Below, one piece after another: positions 34,229 to 43,401 of a stretch of DNA of 64,000 nt. The notes below the pieces were generated by a model. That model ran no database searches. It was not told the DNA's origin and saw nothing but the letters and a program-made list of their open reading frames with translations. A program made the translations under genes and the position numbers. Numbering within the stretch: position 1 is the stretch's first letter; every line of letters starts with the position of its first letter. Source of the DNA: DAOTXR01 sp034435375 (GTDB lineage: Bacteria > Chloroflexota > Anaerolineae > Aggregatilineales > UBA3940); the NCBI GenBank assembly GCA_034435375.1, contig DAOTXR010000048.1, positions 62,001 to 126,000 of the forward strand, given 5' to 3'.

Positions 34229-34267
34229 CCTAACAGGGGCAAGGTGGACCTTGCCCCTGTTAGGTTT
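34229..34267. terminator. Strong terminator between convergent genes
   Basis: A perfect 16-bp stem, CCTAACAGGGGCAAGG pairing with CCTTGCCCCTGTTAGG, with a TGGA loop. It is followed by TTT on the plus strand. It ends the SH3b transcript and sits right at the end of the convergent phosphoesterase gene. Confidence 0.85.
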
Positions 34268-35201
34268 AATCTAGCACGCCATCGAATGTTAGGTCTTCGG
34301 GACGGCCTGCAACAAAATCGATCCACGCTGAGGGATGACCGGGGCTAAACCTATTCGCTATGGACGAGTCGCGCAACATGTCGAGCGCTTGCTTAAGCGT
34401 TTCCTCGTCGGAAGGTGAATGTGTGTGGACCTGGATGCGCCACCCACTGTTTTCCTCCTTGACTCGGATCGTGCGGTAGACACACGGGTATCCACTGAGT
34501 GAAGCTGTATTGACATGTAGACGGCTGCCGCGCCTTTGGATCTGGTTGGCATGATGATGCCCGGCCATGACCAGCTTCACATTAGGGTAGGCATCCAGCA
34601 GCGCCTCGATTTGCATCCCGTTGCGGCAGATAAATTTGGACCACAGCGGCTCGATGTTGCGGTGGGTGAGGTGATGTAGCGGATGGTGGATGGCGATCAG
34701 CACCAGATCATGGCGATGATCGTCTAGTTCATTCAATAACCATGCCATCTGCTCAGTGTTTATTTCCCCAGACCAGTCGTCAGGAACCCGCGAGTCCAGC
34801 CCTATCAGCTGTATGCCGTCGCCAACAGTCCGACTCCAATAGGCGTGTTGAGTTTCTGGGAAGGGCGTTGCCATGCGTGGGTCGATACGTGGAATGGCCT
34901 CGTGGGGTTTGAAGGCTTCAGGGTGCTCAGGGTCGATGAAGCCATCGTGGTTGCCAGGAACGAAATGCCATGGCTTTTTAAGCTCCCCTAGAAGGTGCAG
35001 GAATCGATCCAGTTCCACCACGGTTGCGTGGTCCAACACATCCCCTGTGATCAGCACAAAATCAAGGTCGTCTTGGGTGTTGAAGCGGTCAATGGCCTTG
35101 GCAAACAGCCGTTCGGCCAGAGGCCCTATTGTGCTCCAGGAACAGTCGTTTTCACTGATGTGAATATCGGTGAGGTGGGCAAAGTGGATGGATGTAGCCA
35201 T
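34266..35201 (-). CDS. Calcineurin-like metallophosphoesterase
   Basis: 311 residues from ATG 35201; the open frame extends to 35315 but the family sequence begins at MATSIHFAHLTDIH. Metal-binding motifs in order: LTDIHISE, GDVLDH, GNHDG, then IAIHHPLHH and AGHHHANQ. All five phosphoesterase motifs are intact. The cyclic-nucleotide phosphodiesterase (CpdA/Icc)-like layout suggests hydrolysis of a phosphodiester; the substrate is unknown. Monocistronic and divergent from the LCP gene. Confidence 0.88.
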   Translation of the reverse strand: MATSIHFAHLTDIHISENDCSWSTIGPLAERLFAKAIDRFNTQDDLDFVLITGDVLDHATVVELDRFLHLLGELKKPWHFVPGNHDGFIDPEHPEAFKPHEAIPRIDPRMATPFPETQHAYWSRTVGDGIQLIGLDSRVPDDWSGEINTEQMAWLLNELDDHRHDLVLIAIHHPLHHLTHRNIEPLWSKFICRNGMQIEALLDAYPNVKLVMAGHHHANQIQRRGSRLHVNTASLSGYPCVYRTIRVKEENSGWRIQVHTHSPSDEETLKQALDMLRDSSIANRFSPGHPSAWIDFVAGRPEDLTFDGVLD

Positions 35202-35350
35202 AGTTGCTCTCGTCGATGTCAGATCCTCCTGATCATACTCTATGAGCGCCAGGTGTCCAGTCCCAGGTAGGTCAGATAGGATGCGCCAGGTTATTGTAAG
35301 GGGGTAGTAAGCCAATGGGTGAGATCCAACATGGCTGAAAAGAGGTGAAG

Positions 35351-35359
35351 TGTTATAAT
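35351..35359 (+). promoter_or_regulatory. Extended -10 promoter of the LCP gene
   Basis: TGTTATAAT is an extended -10 with perfect TATAAT, with no clear -35. The implied 5' UTR to GTG 35515 is about 150 nt. Confidence 0.45.
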
Positions 35360-35514
35360 CGCTCCCTCAAGAGGTTGCGCTGGAGTCCGCGCTCAGAACG
35401 CCGACTCTCTTGCAGACAAATTCTCGTGGCCAGTGGATGTCTGGGACAGAAGCCGCGAATGTGGGCTACTATCCAAATCCAAAGTGTTGCCGAGAGCCAC
35501 CTGGAGTAGAACCT

Positions 35515-37185
35515 GTGCCAGCACGCGTGCAACGCATATCTCGCAAACGTCCTTCCGATCGCCTGCCAATCCTGCTGGCGGCAATCGGCGTGGGGGCGAT
35601 CCTGATCGCCAGCGGTGTCGCTGCCTACAGCGGGCAGGAACGCGACATCCAGGCGGCCATAGCCGCCACCAGAACGGCCAGTGTGCCTGACACTCCCACG
35701 CCAACGGACACCGTCACGCCAACCGCCACCAACACGCCGACGGTCACGCTGACGCCCAGCCACACTCCCACCGGCACGCTGACGCCCAGCAGTACACCCA
35801 CTGCCACTTTCACGCCGACCATCACTAACACCCCGGCGCCCACGCCAGTACCGACCCGTGAGGTATCCCTTAACACGGGCAGCTATGCTACGCCATCTAC
35901 GCCGCCAGCTACCGAGGTGCTGCCACCTGCCCCGCTGATTCCCGTTCCAGAGGGGGTTGAGAACATTTTGCTGCTGGGCAGCGATAAGCGCCCTGGTGAT
36001 GGCGGTTTTCGCACTGATACGATTGTCGTCGTTTCGATCAATAAGAACGAGGGCACGGTCAACATGCTCTCTCTACCGCGCGACATGGAGGTGTTTGTCC
36101 CCGGCTGGACGCTGACCAAGATCAACACTGTTTTTTCGCACGGTCAGGCCTCGGGTTGGCCCGGCGGTGGTTTCGGGTTGTTGCAGGAGACTCTGCTCTA
36201 CAATTTCGGCATCCAGGTTGGGCACTACGCCCTGGTCGATCTGAGCGGCTTCCAAGACATTGTCGACATTCTGGGAGGTGTTGAGGTCCCCGTGGACTGT
36301 GCTCTGCAGGGTTATGTGCTTCGTGAGCCACGCCAGCGGCGTGAGGACTTTGCCACCTATGAGGAGTGGGTGGATTACACTGCCAATATGGCCAACTGGA
36401 TGGACTACACACTGCCCGTGGGCGTTCACAGGTTGGATGGCTACATGGCGCTGTGGTATGCGCGCTTCCGCTATGGCACCTCGGACACAGACCGTGCCTA
36501 TCGTCAGCAGCAGGTGCTGCGCGCGATAGCCCGCCAGGCCCGTGACAATGGCTTCCTGAATATTGCCCGCGTCCCCGAACTGTGGCGAGAGTACAAGGAT
36601 CTCGTTGAGACCAGCATGGACATCGGCAACATGCTCCAGTTTGCTCCCATTGCCGCCGATCTGGAGGGCATCGAGATCGCCAGCTATGTGTTGTCGCTAG
36701 ACCAGCTTGAGGGATGGCCGGACCCTTACCTGAACCAGACCGGATACCTGATCACTGATGAAGCCCGCGAGTTCGTCACGCTGGCTATGCAGACACAATC
36801 GCAAAATTATCTGATCAACAACACGGTCAGGGTCGAAGTGCGCAATGGCACATCGGTGGATCGACTGGACGAAGTTGCCGCCGATCGGCTGACCTGGAAT
36901 GGGATCGCTGCCACTCCAACAGGATTCGCTGACCCACCCAGCGATGGACAAACCATGATCTATGACTTGACGGGACGCAGCAAGACCAGCCAGCTGGTTG
37001 CCATGCAGCGCTTCCTGCGAGTGCGTGACGATCATGTCATTGTCCAACCTGATCCCAACCGGGTATTTGATTACGTAGTGGTGTTGGGGTCTAACTACCA
37101 GAGCTGTACTCGTGCGCCGCAGGTGGCGCAGCCCACACTAGGACCGCCACCCACGGCTACGCCGGAGGCATCAGCAACGCCATGA
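35515..37185 (+). CDS. LytR-CpsA-Psr (LCP) family cell-wall polymer ligase
   Basis: 556 residues from GTG 35515, preferred because GGAG lies seven bases upstream; the frame is open from TTG 35410. A short basic cytoplasmic tail, one membrane helix (about 17-37) and a Thr/Pro-rich spacer (about 55-150) precede the LCP domain (about 160-400). The LCP core has LLGSDKR, RTDTIVVVSINK and SLPRDMEVFVPG, and a C-terminal LytR_C-like domain follows (about 440-530). LCP enzymes move lipid-linked polymers onto peptidoglycan outside the cell, using the undecaprenyl carrier made by UppS. Confidence 0.9.
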   Translation: MPARVQRISRKRPSDRLPILLAAIGVGAILIASGVAAYSGQERDIQAAIAATRTASVPDTPTPTDTVTPTATNTPTVTLTPSHTPTGTLTPSSTPTATFTPTITNTPAPTPVPTREVSLNTGSYATPSTPPATEVLPPAPLIPVPEGVENILLLGSDKRPGDGGFRTDTIVVVSINKNEGTVNMLSLPRDMEVFVPGWTLTKINTVFSHGQASGWPGGGFGLLQETLLYNFGIQVGHYALVDLSGFQDIVDILGGVEVPVDCALQGYVLREPRQRREDFATYEEWVDYTANMANWMDYTLPVGVHRLDGYMALWYARFRYGTSDTDRAYRQQQVLRAIARQARDNGFLNIARVPELWREYKDLVETSMDIGNMLQFAPIAADLEGIEIASYVLSLDQLEGWPDPYLNQTGYLITDEAREFVTLAMQTQSQNYLINNTVRVEVRNGTSVDRLDEVAADRLTWNGIAATPTGFADPPSDGQTMIYDLTGRSKTSQLVAMQRFLRVRDDHVIVQPDPNRVFDYVVVLGSNYQSCTRAPQVAQPTLGPPPTATPEASATP

Positions 37186-37196
37186 CACATGCATGA

Positions 37197-37225
37197 TTGT
37201 CAGTGTGACGTAGCCTTGCTACAAT
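37197..37225 (+). promoter_or_regulatory. Promoter giving a leaderless GNAT mRNA
   Basis: TTGTCA (37197-37202), 17-nt spacer, TACAAT (37220-37225). Only seven bases separate the -10 from the ATG at 37233 and no ribosome-binding site exists, so transcription should begin at or next to the start codon. Confidence 0.6.
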
Positions 37226-37232
37226 CCGCCGC

Positions 37233-37787
37233 ATGGATCACCTTGGTCCCATCACCCTGACGATTCGCTCGGCAATGCCCAGTGACTATGAGATTTGCAT
37301 GGCGCTTGACCACACTGTCAGCACTGAGCACGTGTGGCAGATGGTGTTAGACGAAAGCGAAGGGGCAATCCAGGTCACGTTCCGGCCGGCACGTCTGCCG
37401 CGCTCAATTAAGGTAATGTATCCGCGTGGCGGTGAGGCGCTCTTACAGTCGTGGCGGCTACATGCGGCTTTCCTGGTCGCTGAGTGGGAAAAGATGGTGG
37501 TAGGCTATGTGAATATCCGCGAAGAGACTTCACAGGAGACCGCCTGGGTAGCCGATCTGGCCGTTGAACGCGCTTACCGCCTCAGGGGTGTGGGCACTGC
37601 GCTGCTCAATGCCTCGCGTAAGTGGGCCATTGAACACAATCTGCGCCGCCTGATCGTCGAAACGCAGACCAAAAATTATCCGGCCATTCGTTTCTTGCTA
37701 AAGCGTGGATTGTCTTTCTGCGGTTACAATGACCTGTACTATCCAAATCAAGATATTGCCATCTTTTTGGGTGAGACAATACGTTAG
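37233..37787 (+). CDS. GNAT-family N-acetyltransferase
   Basis: 184 residues. The acetyl-CoA-binding motif A is VADLAVERAYRLRGVGTALL (about 109-128), with the R-x-x-G-x-G/A loop intact. Motif B covers IVETQTKNYPAIRFLLKRGL (about 140-160). Substrate unknown. It is followed after 11 nt by a membrane sensor gene, probably in one transcript. Confidence 0.9.
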   Translation: MDHLGPITLTIRSAMPSDYEICMALDHTVSTEHVWQMVLDESEGAIQVTFRPARLPRSIKVMYPRGGEALLQSWRLHAAFLVAEWEKMVVGYVNIREETSQETAWVADLAVERAYRLRGVGTALLNASRKWAIEHNLRRLIVETQTKNYPAIRFLLKRGLSFCGYNDLYYPNQDIAIFLGETIR

Positions 37788-37798
37788 AGCGCATCGTT

Positions 37799-39748
37799 AT
37801 GTTTAGAGATCTGCTAGTATCCGCAGGCCCGCTGATCAATCAGAGCCTCAGTGCGGCCATTGCGATCATTACCGCGTCATTTTTCCTGTATACGCTGGTC
37901 AAAGACATTGGTATTCAGGTAGCGCGTGTCTTTAGCGTGCTGCTGTTCTTTGTGCTGGTCACTTATGTTGGCGATCTGGGGATGAGCTTCAGCGACAGCC
38001 TGGATGTATCGGAGGTCTGGTTACGCTTCCAGTGGCTGGGCATTGCCTTTGTCCCGGCAGCTTACGTCCAACTTTCGCATGCCATTCTGACCATGACCGG
38101 GCTGCCCTCGCGTGGACGACGGCGGTGGGTAGTGCGTGTGTTGTATGCCGTAGCTACGATCTTTCTGGCATTGGTGTTGTTCAGTGATGCGGTGGTCCGC
38201 GATGTCGTGCTGGAGCCTGCACCGCACTCTCGGCCCGGTCCAGTGTTTCCGGTGTTTGTGGTGTACTTCCTCGGGTCGATGGTGCTCAGCCTGTGGTTCG
38301 TGATCAGGGCGCGCAACCGCACGCTGATCGAGGCTACCCGTCATCGACTGACGTACTTGCTGATCTCCTACCCAGCTCCCGCGCTGGCCGTGTTTCCCTT
38401 CCTGCTGGTTTCGGGCCGCACATTAGCTTCGCCAGCGGTTTTTTATGGCGTTCTGATCGTAGTCGACGCGGCATTAGCAGTGCTGCTTTCTCTGATGTCG
38501 TATGCGATGGCTTTCATGGGCACGTTGCTGCCTGACCGGTTCATCAAGGCCCAAATGCTTCAGTTTTTCTTGCGTGGGCCGGTAGTTGCCATTGCGGCGC
38601 TGGCAGTGATCATCTGGGTACCACGCGCCGGCGCCGTGCTCGGCTTACCGGGCGACGAGTCGATGCCATTTTTCGCTGTCACGGTGATCCTATCCTTGCA
38701 GTGGGCCATCACCCTGGTGCGCCCCACCCTGGAGCGCCTGCTCATCTATAGCGGTGACCAGGCCGAGATACAACGTATCCAAGAGCTGGAGCAGCGGCTT
38801 ATCACTGGCGCTGACTTCCGCCAGCTTCTAGACACGATCCTGATGGCTGTATGTGACTATGTGCGCGTCGAAACGGCATTCGTCGCCTCTGTCACCAGCA
38901 ATGGACCGCGCCTAGAGCGAGCCATTGGTCTGCAGGATGCCGTGTTTGCCGAGATGGAGGCCACCAAGGTACTGTCTGGGGGCATCCCCAATGGGGAAGT
39001 ACCACAATGGGGTGATGTGGCGTCCGTTGGGGGCATCTTTATCTGGCGCTCGTTCTGGTTGATTCCACTGCACGCACAGACCGACGATGAGATGCCTCCA
39101 CGTCTGATAGGTGTGCTAGGGATAGCCGCTCCAGCAGCCTCACCGGAGGCACTTCAAGACGATCTATGGCGTGTGCTGATGGCGCTCGCCACGCGTGCAG
39201 CAGAGGTGCTGGAAGACCGGCGCGTCCAGTCGCAGGTATTCGCTTCGTTGAAAGGGTTGCTGCCGGAGATGACAACCCTGGAGCGGATGCGTGAGGCAGA
39301 GCGGCGCGGCGGTGTCACGGCGCTGATGCTGCCCACTGAGAGCCTGATCAGCGCCCCTGACTTCGTGCAGAAAATCAAGGACGCGCTGGGACACTACTGG
39401 GGTGGTCCTAGCCTGACTGACTCCTCGCTGATGAACTTGGCCATCGTGCAGCAAGCGCTGGCCGAGAACAACGGCAACGCCCAGCGGGCGATGCGGGCTG
39501 TGCTGGCGCGCGCCATTGAAAGCCTGCGCCCTGAGGGGCAGCGCAGCATGACAACTGCCGAATGGATCCTCTACAACATCCTTGAGATGCGCTTTATTCA
39601 GGGGCGCAAGGTGCGCGATGTGGCCCTTCGGCTGGCGATGAGCGAGTCGGACCTGTACCGCAAGCAGCGTGTAGCCATTGAGGCAGTGGCGCAGATCGTG
39701 GCCGACATGGAGCGCGCTGCAGTGAATGGATACGACCGGTCAGGCTGA
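37799..39748 (+). CDS. 7TM/GAF membrane sensor with a C-terminal helix-turn-helix-like domain
   Basis: 649 residues. Eight or so N-terminal membrane helices (about 15-320) include a 7TM-sensor-like block. A GAF-like domain (about 340-480) follows. The C-terminal third has a conserved-looking block (KDALGHYWGGPSLTDSSLMN) and ends in an HTH-like segment (KVRDVALRLAMSESDLYRK, about residues 605-623). There is no HisKA, HATPase, GGDEF or other output enzyme. This suggests a membrane-bound one-component transcription regulator; DNA binding is inferred, not shown. Confidence 0.7.
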   Translation: MFRDLLVSAGPLINQSLSAAIAIITASFFLYTLVKDIGIQVARVFSVLLFFVLVTYVGDLGMSFSDSLDVSEVWLRFQWLGIAFVPAAYVQLSHAILTMTGLPSRGRRRWVVRVLYAVATIFLALVLFSDAVVRDVVLEPAPHSRPGPVFPVFVVYFLGSMVLSLWFVIRARNRTLIEATRHRLTYLLISYPAPALAVFPFLLVSGRTLASPAVFYGVLIVVDAALAVLLSLMSYAMAFMGTLLPDRFIKAQMLQFFLRGPVVAIAALAVIIWVPRAGAVLGLPGDESMPFFAVTVILSLQWAITLVRPTLERLLIYSGDQAEIQRIQELEQRLITGADFRQLLDTILMAVCDYVRVETAFVASVTSNGPRLERAIGLQDAVFAEMEATKVLSGGIPNGEVPQWGDVASVGGIFIWRSFWLIPLHAQTDDEMPPRLIGVLGIAAPAASPEALQDDLWRVLMALATRAAEVLEDRRVQSQVFASLKGLLPEMTTLERMREAERRGGVTALMLPTESLISAPDFVQKIKDALGHYWGGPSLTDSSLMNLAIVQQALAENNGNAQRAMRAVLARAIESLRPEGQRSMTTAEWILYNILEMRFIQGRKVRDVALRLAMSESDLYRKQRVAIEAVAQIVADMERAAVNGYDRSG

Positions 39749-39757
39749 CTACCGATT

Positions 39758-41812
39758 CTATCGCTCTCGCATACGTCGCAGCAGTATCAAGGTCAGGATC
39801 CCCAACGGTAGAAACACCCCCACGAAGCACAACCCTAGCCCACAGGTACCCAGCAACAAACTCGACATCAGCAGGGCCACATCATTCTGACCTGCTGCCT
39901 CCATCTCAGTTGACGATCGTGCAGCGTCGGGCGGCGTGGCAGGAATAGCGGTCGGCAGCACCTGCGGTTGGTCTCCTTCCGTGGTGGATGCTGCAGCAAT
40001 CAGCCCCTGCACCAGAGTCACCACTGCCTGCTCGTCATGGTCGCTGTCCACGACAATGAAGAGTCCTCGCAGGATCAGCGTAGCACTGAACCAGGGGTCG
40101 CCTTCCTCAGACAAATCCTCAACCAGCACCTCAACCCCATCGATCATGCGGAGGCTGCCCGCAGCTTCGTAATTGGTGTCGTCCAGCCATTCCTGGAGTA
40201 TGTCATAAGGGCTGGGGCTTTCGGTGATGCTCAGCCAGTTGCCTTCAGCATCCAGGTAGTCAAAGTTGGCCGTGTCGCCGCCGCCAGGTACATAGTATGG
40301 CGCACTCGAACCGAACTCGGACTCTGTCATGATGTAAGCATAGTCGAACTGATAACCGGCTGGCAGCACCTGCGGAATAAGAGTCTCAAACGACATCTGC
40401 AGGTCGACGGGGGATGTGGCATACCCTCCATTCCCGCCGGCGTAAGGCTCGTCAGGAGGACGGTAAGGAGCCGAGCCTCCGCCTGTAGCAGAGATGCCAC
40501 TGCCCAACGGTGATACGAACCTGTCTGCTGGCCATATCGCTGTGACAGGTGTCGGCGCGGTGTCAGCCTGGGCGACCGTCAAGGTGTAGCTGGCGAAAAC
40601 ACATTCGTCTTCGCTGGCGATCCGTTCGTTGTTGTGGACGATCAAGTAGGCTTCGCTGTAGGCGTTCAGGTCGATGATCAACGTATTGCTGGCGGGAGAA
40701 ACCAGGTCTGCTTCGTTACCCCGAATGCCGACTGCATGGATGCCCAGAGGTCCCTCGGCAGCCGCCAGCGTCACTGAGATCAGCCCGGAGCCAGCGAAAT
40801 GCAGGTAGTCTACGCCGAGACTCTGCACGCCGTTCACAGGTGTGTAGGTTCCCACATCGATCTCGCCCTCGATGCGCACGGTGGGGTACAGGCTGCCTTC
40901 GGTGTAGGCGCGCAGCAGGTTGGCCACCGCAAAACTTTGGGTCTCGGCTTCGAGAGTGCTGCCAAAGGAGGCCAGCGCTGCATCAATAGCGCGGAACCCA
41001 TTGAGCTGGCGCATTTGCTCCCAAACAACGCGCACCACATCCTGACCATAGCGCTCAGTCATGTGGCGTAACAGCAGCCAGGTACCATACCAGTGCAAGT
41101 CGTCACCACGCGCCACTTCGGCCACCAGGCAGATATCTGGATTCTTAAACACCGAGTCGAGGTAGTATACGCCGTCGTTCACCTCGGTGTAGATCTCATC
41201 CTCCATCCAGGTGGCTGTCGCCTCGTAGAGCCAGAAGTGAATGTCCCGGTCGTCAATCCCGGCCTGGAGGATGTGGTTGAACTCGTGCGCCACGGTCGCC
41301 CTCATTAGCCCTATTGGCGTTTCGCCCTCTTCGGTTTCGGCATAATCGTTATCTAACACCAGGTAGGCATAGGCAGCGCGATGCTCTTGCTCAGGAGTAT
41401 TGGGGTTGTCTCCAAGGAAGCCGTCATTCGTGTCAACGTACCCGGCATAACCCTCGCTCAGGATGTCTTCGAGGTAGACATCGATACGCTCGTCACCCCC
41501 TTCGCCAGCATCGCCAGGAGGCATGGGCCAGCCCATGAGGTTAATCTGGGTGGTCCAAGAATGCTCCATAGTCTCGCCGATCAATTCAACATAGTCGGGC
41601 ACACCATCTCCATCGCTGTCGGTGGGATCGATGGTTTCGACGCCGGTCGTCGTGTAGTGAACTAAAAAGTGTGGGGTGCCAAAGGTCTGCTCATTTGGCA
41701 GCTCAGGTCGATTATCTTGCTCAGGCGGGTGGGCAGACGCCTGTGTTGTTGTCAAGGCTGTCGCGGAGGCGACAATGATCATTGCACACCAAGCTAGCCA
41801 CAGATGTCGCAT
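39758..41812 (-). CDS. Secreted zinc metalloprotease (MXAN_6640-like), C-terminally anchored
   Basis: 684 residues: signal peptide (about 1-27), a Ca-binding-like DPTDSDGDGVPDYVE loop (about 62-76), and the gluzincin motif HEFNH (in TVAHEFNHILQAG, about 176) with a downstream glutamate in YEATATWMEDE. Large beta-rich C-terminal domains follow, then one membrane helix (about 652-678) and a basic tail. It should cleave proteins at the cell surface; the substrate is unknown. It stops 9 nt from the convergent sensor gene. Confidence 0.82.
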   Translation of the reverse strand: MRHLWLAWCAMIIVASATALTTTQASAHPPEQDNRPELPNEQTFGTPHFLVHYTTTGVETIDPTDSDGDGVPDYVELIGETMEHSWTTQINLMGWPMPPGDAGEGGDERIDVYLEDILSEGYAGYVDTNDGFLGDNPNTPEQEHRAAYAYLVLDNDYAETEEGETPIGLMRATVAHEFNHILQAGIDDRDIHFWLYEATATWMEDEIYTEVNDGVYYLDSVFKNPDICLVAEVARGDDLHWYGTWLLLRHMTERYGQDVVRVVWEQMRQLNGFRAIDAALASFGSTLEAETQSFAVANLLRAYTEGSLYPTVRIEGEIDVGTYTPVNGVQSLGVDYLHFAGSGLISVTLAAAEGPLGIHAVGIRGNEADLVSPASNTLIIDLNAYSEAYLIVHNNERIASEDECVFASYTLTVAQADTAPTPVTAIWPADRFVSPLGSGISATGGGSAPYRPPDEPYAGGNGGYATSPVDLQMSFETLIPQVLPAGYQFDYAYIMTESEFGSSAPYYVPGGGDTANFDYLDAEGNWLSITESPSPYDILQEWLDDTNYEAAGSLRMIDGVEVLVEDLSEEGDPWFSATLILRGLFIVVDSDHDEQAVVTLVQGLIAAASTTEGDQPQVLPTAIPATPPDAARSSTEMEAAGQNDVALLMSSLLLGTCGLGLCFVGVFLPLGILTLILLRRMRER

Positions 41813-42064
41813 CGCTCAGAATCTCTCCAACCGAAAACATTGCACGCTTGCCCCCATTATGAATCCATTACGCCAAAAAGCCCAGAGGCTACAGACCACA
41901 GACCACGCTTTGGGGAGTGGTGGTCCAAGATCGTGATGTTTCTCCATGCGGGGTGGCGCAAAGCACACTTGCAGACCAGAAAGGGGTATGCAACAATGCG
42001 GGTGGGTTATCGGGTAGGTAACCAACGTTCGTTTTGACCCATTAATATATTCTGGAGGTGCTTA

Positions 42065-43198
42065 GTGTCTGATCTCCATCTGATGATCCCCGGCCCGGTG
42101 GAAGCAGATGAAGAGGTGTTGTCGGCCATCAGCGAGCCAACATTGCCTCACTACGGCTCGCGGTGGATGCCGATCTTCGTTGAGACAACCAATCTACTGA
42201 AACAACTCTTCGAGACCCAGGGCGACGTCCTGATGATTCCCGGCCCCGGCAGTGCCGCCCTCGACGGAGCCATCGGCAGCCTGGTGCCACATGGTGAGGG
42301 CGCCTGTGTGCTGAACAATGGCTTCTTCGGCATGCGGACGGCCCAGATCGTCGAGGCCAACGGAATCCGGCCCTGGGTATTCATGACCCCTGAAGGTAAA
42401 CCTGTCGATCCTGATGACCTCCGTACACAGCTCACGCAATGGATCCCACAGGCCAGAGCGGAGGGCCAGCCCATCCGTGCCCTAGTCGTGACGCACCATG
42501 AGACGAGCACTGGTGTGCTGAACCCGCTTGAAGCGATTGTCAGTGTAGGTAAGGAGTTTGGCCTAGCTGTCATCGTCGATGCGGTGGCTTCATTCGGTGG
42601 AGTGCACATCCCAGTAGATGCATGGGGCATCGATATATGTGTAAGTGTGCCTAACAAATGCTTAGGGGCGCCACCCGGTGTCGCGTTGATGTCTGTCAGC
42701 CAGCAAGCATGGCAGATGGCTGAGGAGAATCCGTCTAAGCACGGTTGGTACCTCGACCTGCGCACCTGGGCGTGGTATATTGAGAATTGGAGTAGCTGGC
42801 ATCCATATCCCACCACGCTGCCGACCAACAACATCGTAGCCATCCATCAGGCCCTGAAGGGCATTCTCGCCGTAGGCATCGAAGAGCACTTTGCCAGCTT
42901 TCAGCGGGCTGCCGAACGTGTCCGGCAAGGCATGGCCGAGATGGGCTTCGCCCTGTTCCCTGAGGCGAAGTACGCAGCACCCATGATCAGCGCGTTGACG
43001 GGTCGGCCAGACGTGAACCTCAGTGATCTGCAACATTATCTGCTGGACCAGCACAACCTGATGGTCTCCGGTGGGCTGGGATCTCTGGCAGGTAGGATCC
43101 TCCGTGTGGGACACATGGGCCGAGCCAAGGAACCTCAGGTGATCGAGGCGTTGCTAGACGCGACGCAGGTGTACCTCAAAGAGAAGACATTGGCGTAG
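42065..43198 (+). CDS. Class V aminotransferase (alanine-glyoxylate / serine-glyoxylate type)
   Basis: 377 residues, fold-type I. The N-terminal MIPGPVEADEEVL is typical of AGXT-type enzymes. The PLP lysine is in SVPNKCLGAPPG (about residue 199) and the cofactor Asp in VIVDAVASFGG (about 174). The C-terminal RILRVGHMG motif is intact. It transfers amino groups from alanine or serine to glyoxylate or a related keto acid. GTG start with GGAGGTG five bases upstream. A possible promoter is TTGCAG-17-AACAAT around 41970-42000. Confidence 0.9.
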   Translation: MSDLHLMIPGPVEADEEVLSAISEPTLPHYGSRWMPIFVETTNLLKQLFETQGDVLMIPGPGSAALDGAIGSLVPHGEGACVLNNGFFGMRTAQIVEANGIRPWVFMTPEGKPVDPDDLRTQLTQWIPQARAEGQPIRALVVTHHETSTGVLNPLEAIVSVGKEFGLAVIVDAVASFGGVHIPVDAWGIDICVSVPNKCLGAPPGVALMSVSQQAWQMAEENPSKHGWYLDLRTWAWYIENWSSWHPYPTTLPTNNIVAIHQALKGILAVGIEEHFASFQRAAERVRQGMAEMGFALFPEAKYAAPMISALTGRPDVNLSDLQHYLLDQHNLMVSGGLGSLAGRILRVGHMGRAKEPQVIEALLDATQVYLKEKTLA

Positions 43199-43233
43199 CA
43201 AACTGGCTAGCAAACCTCATATTGGAATCGTAG

Positions 43234-43263
43234 CAGGGGCAGGTTCATAAAGACCTACCCCTG
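43234..43263. terminator. Bidirectional terminator between convergent genes
   Basis: CAGGGGCAGGT pairs with ACCTACCCCTG (one mismatch) around an 8-nt loop. It lies between the aminotransferase stop and the end of the convergent CapA-like gene. Nothing further was recognised from 43264 to 43401. Confidence 0.6.
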
Positions 43264-43401
43264 AGGTTTGGGATAGCACCAATTGTCTTCCTGGCGTCCC
43301 CCAAAGTGCGATCTGAGGATTGGCCTGACCACGTTGTGGAAGAACAGCTCACACAACTCCAGGCCAGGAATGAAGTCGGGTTTGGTGTACGAAGCCACGA
43401 A

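Noticed and set aside
35680..35870. Repetitive ACGCC/CACGC-type tract in the LCP gene, considered as a DNA repeat
   Set aside because: It encodes the Thr/Pro-rich extracellular spacer; the repetition follows from codon use in low-complexity protein.
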